This document shows positions 49,743 through 50,670 of a stretch of DNA of 50,670 nucleotides, piece by piece (the stretch's first letter is position 1; the number at the start of each line of letters is the position of its first letter). The stretch is from Pseudochrobactrum sp. sp1633 (GTDB lineage: Bacteria; Pseudomonadota; Alphaproteobacteria; Rhizobiales; Rhizobiaceae): positions 1 through 50,670 of the forward strand of contig NZ_JARRAE010000020.1 of assembly GCF_030376605.1 (NCBI RefSeq). Reading direction: 5' to 3'. The notes under the pieces are model-generated. The model saw nothing but the letters and a program-made list of their open reading frames with translations, was not told where the DNA came from and did not search any database. The position numbers were made by a program, and so were the translations under genes.

Positions 49743-50670
49743 GCTTGCACCTCATGTGCGTCTGACGCCCCTGTGTTCTGTTCTTCTTCTGGAGCGTTTG
49801 GCTGCACGATGTCTTGAGATATATTACTACCCGCTGTTGCTAAAAAACGAGCGAGACGGACAAAATCTCCAAGTAAAAATTTATTTTCTTGGTAATATTC
49901 AGATCGAATTTCTGGCCAGTTTTTTGTTGGAGGAGTGCCAAGTTTCCATTTCGCTTCTACGCCGTTTATTACTGCACCATCTGTACAAAAAACACTCACG
50001 CCTGAGCATCTCAAGGCTAATTCTTTAGCCGCTTTTTCGTCCGCTAGGCTATTGAATTGGAATGCTAGTAATGCTGCTGTAGGGTTTGCCATTAAACTCT
50101 CAAGTAGTCGAGATGAGATGTGCGCGTCGGCAAAAGAAAACCCTGTACATAAAATCAATGTGTCTGGTTCCAGGATGAAATTTTTTAAGCGCTCGAACAA
50201 AGATGAAAATGGAGCTGCTTGTGTCTGATCATACTTGATGTGTGATGGATAGACCATATTAGCATTGTCTGAATTTGGTACGCGCACGACCTCGCCATTT
50301 TCTGTTGATTCCCAGCCAATGGATCCATGAAGCTTCCATAGTCTTACCCAACGGGGTGGAAGGTCATTCTTAGAAATACTCGAAGGATCAAAAAATGCGC
50401 ATTTTGATCCACTGAAACCATCAAAATAAGGTGTTCGTGCTCTCTCTAATGCATTTTCAATTAAAAGGTCATAATTAGTTGTAAAAATTTCAACTGCGTA
50501 TTTTCGATTAATACCGGTAATCCATGATACCAGTTCAGAATAAGGGTTTGGTTCACTAGGTAAATCTTGTGCAACTACATCTCTTATTGAAGAGCATATT
50601 TTCTGAGATAGCTCATTAAAATCTTTGGCTGTAAAGTCGAAAAGAGTACCTACATCAATTACTTCAGCAA
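49739..50670 (-). CDS. SIR2-like protein, 5' end beyond the window
   Basis: The frame is open from the right edge for about 310 codons. It contains VEIFTTNYDLLIENALE (the TTNYD motif), VRLWKLHGSIGWES, and FILEPDTLILCTGFSFADAHI, which are the conserved blocks of SIR2-like domains found in defence proteins. Such domains degrade NAD+ on phage infection. The true start lies upstream of the window's end; the GTG at 50287 is internal. The stop overlaps the HerA start as ATGA. Low GC content sets the operon apart from the rest of the window. Confidence 0.88.
   Translation of the reverse strand, partial: AEVIDVGTLFDFTAKDFNELSQKICSSIRDVVAQDLPSEPNPYSELVSWITGINRKYAVEIFTTNYDLLIENALERARTPYFDGFSGSKCAFFDPSSISKNDLPPRWVRLWKLHGSIGWESTENGEVVRVPNSDNANMVYPSHIKYDQTQAAPFSSLFERLKNFILEPDTLILCTGFSFADAHISSRLLESLMANPTAALLAFQFNSLADEKAAKELALRCSGVSVFCTDGAVINGVEAKWKLGTPPTKNWPEIRSEYYQENKFLLGDFVRLARFLATAGSNISQDIVQPNAPEEEQNTGASDAHEVQA

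Noticed and set aside
1-50670. CRISPR array, tRNA or rRNA genes
   Set aside because: No regularly spaced direct repeats and no cloverleaf or rRNA-like segments were noticed. No scan was run, so a short tRNA could have been missed.

Overview
The window looks like part of a large accessory plasmid from an alphaproteobacterium of the order Hyphomicrobiales (Rhizobium/Agrobacterium/Brucella-Ochrobactrum type). The evidence is a complete repABC replication and partition operon with palindromic parS sites and an antisense RNA, a second stand-alone repC, a DUF1612 (RHE_PE00001-type) protein, DUF736 and ArdC-type plasmid genes, and alphaproteobacterial Tn3-family mercury transposons. The genus is inference.

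Layout. 0.1-5.0 kb: a RelE/RHH toxin-antitoxin pair, a DUF1612 protein divergent from a tyrosine integrase, and decayed pieces of a LysR regulator and a glycerate kinase cut by an IS6-family element. 5.4-7.2 kb: a GAF-GGDEF-EAL cyclic-di-GMP protein. 7.4-8.5 kb: decayed gene remnants. 8.6-12.4 kb: parS sites and repA-repB-ctRNA-repC. 12.4-17.3 kb: small membrane proteins, a ProQ/FinO RNA chaperone, an AT-rich tract, a gene split by an IS3-family element, and a VapBC pair. 17.8-22.8 kb: a second repC with its own apparent antisense RNA, a secreted nuclease, DUF736, a VbhA/Fic toxin-antitoxin pair and an ardC cut off at its 3' end. 22.8-47.3 kb: three tyrosine recombinase genes coupled by ATGA overlaps. 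The first is split by a 19.0-kb Tn3-family transposon with 38-bp ends and an exact 5-bp target duplication. 47.5-50.7 kb: AT-rich cargo holding a KTSC-domain gene, a HerA-type ATPase and a SIR2-like protein that runs off the right edge.

The 19-kb transposon is itself a mosaic. It has its own tnpA/tnpR, a merT-merP-merC remnant cluster, an orphan third Tn3-type terminal repeat beside a resolvase gene, a HigBA pair, a two-gene unit of unknown function, a complete nested 6.8-kb Tn3-family mercury transposon with 38/38 identical ends, and a second complete merR-TPFA cluster.

Functionally the window combines replication and partition (two initiators), addiction (RelE, VapBC, Fic, HigBA), mercury detoxification (three sets of uptake genes, two reductases) and probable phage defence (SIR2-HerA). 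The recombinase-trio element apparently entered ardC and brought the SIR2-HerA cargo with it. The 19-kb Tn3 element later split the only recombinase of the trio that keeps a full set of catalytic residues, which probably froze the island. No rRNA, tRNA or CRISPR array was seen.
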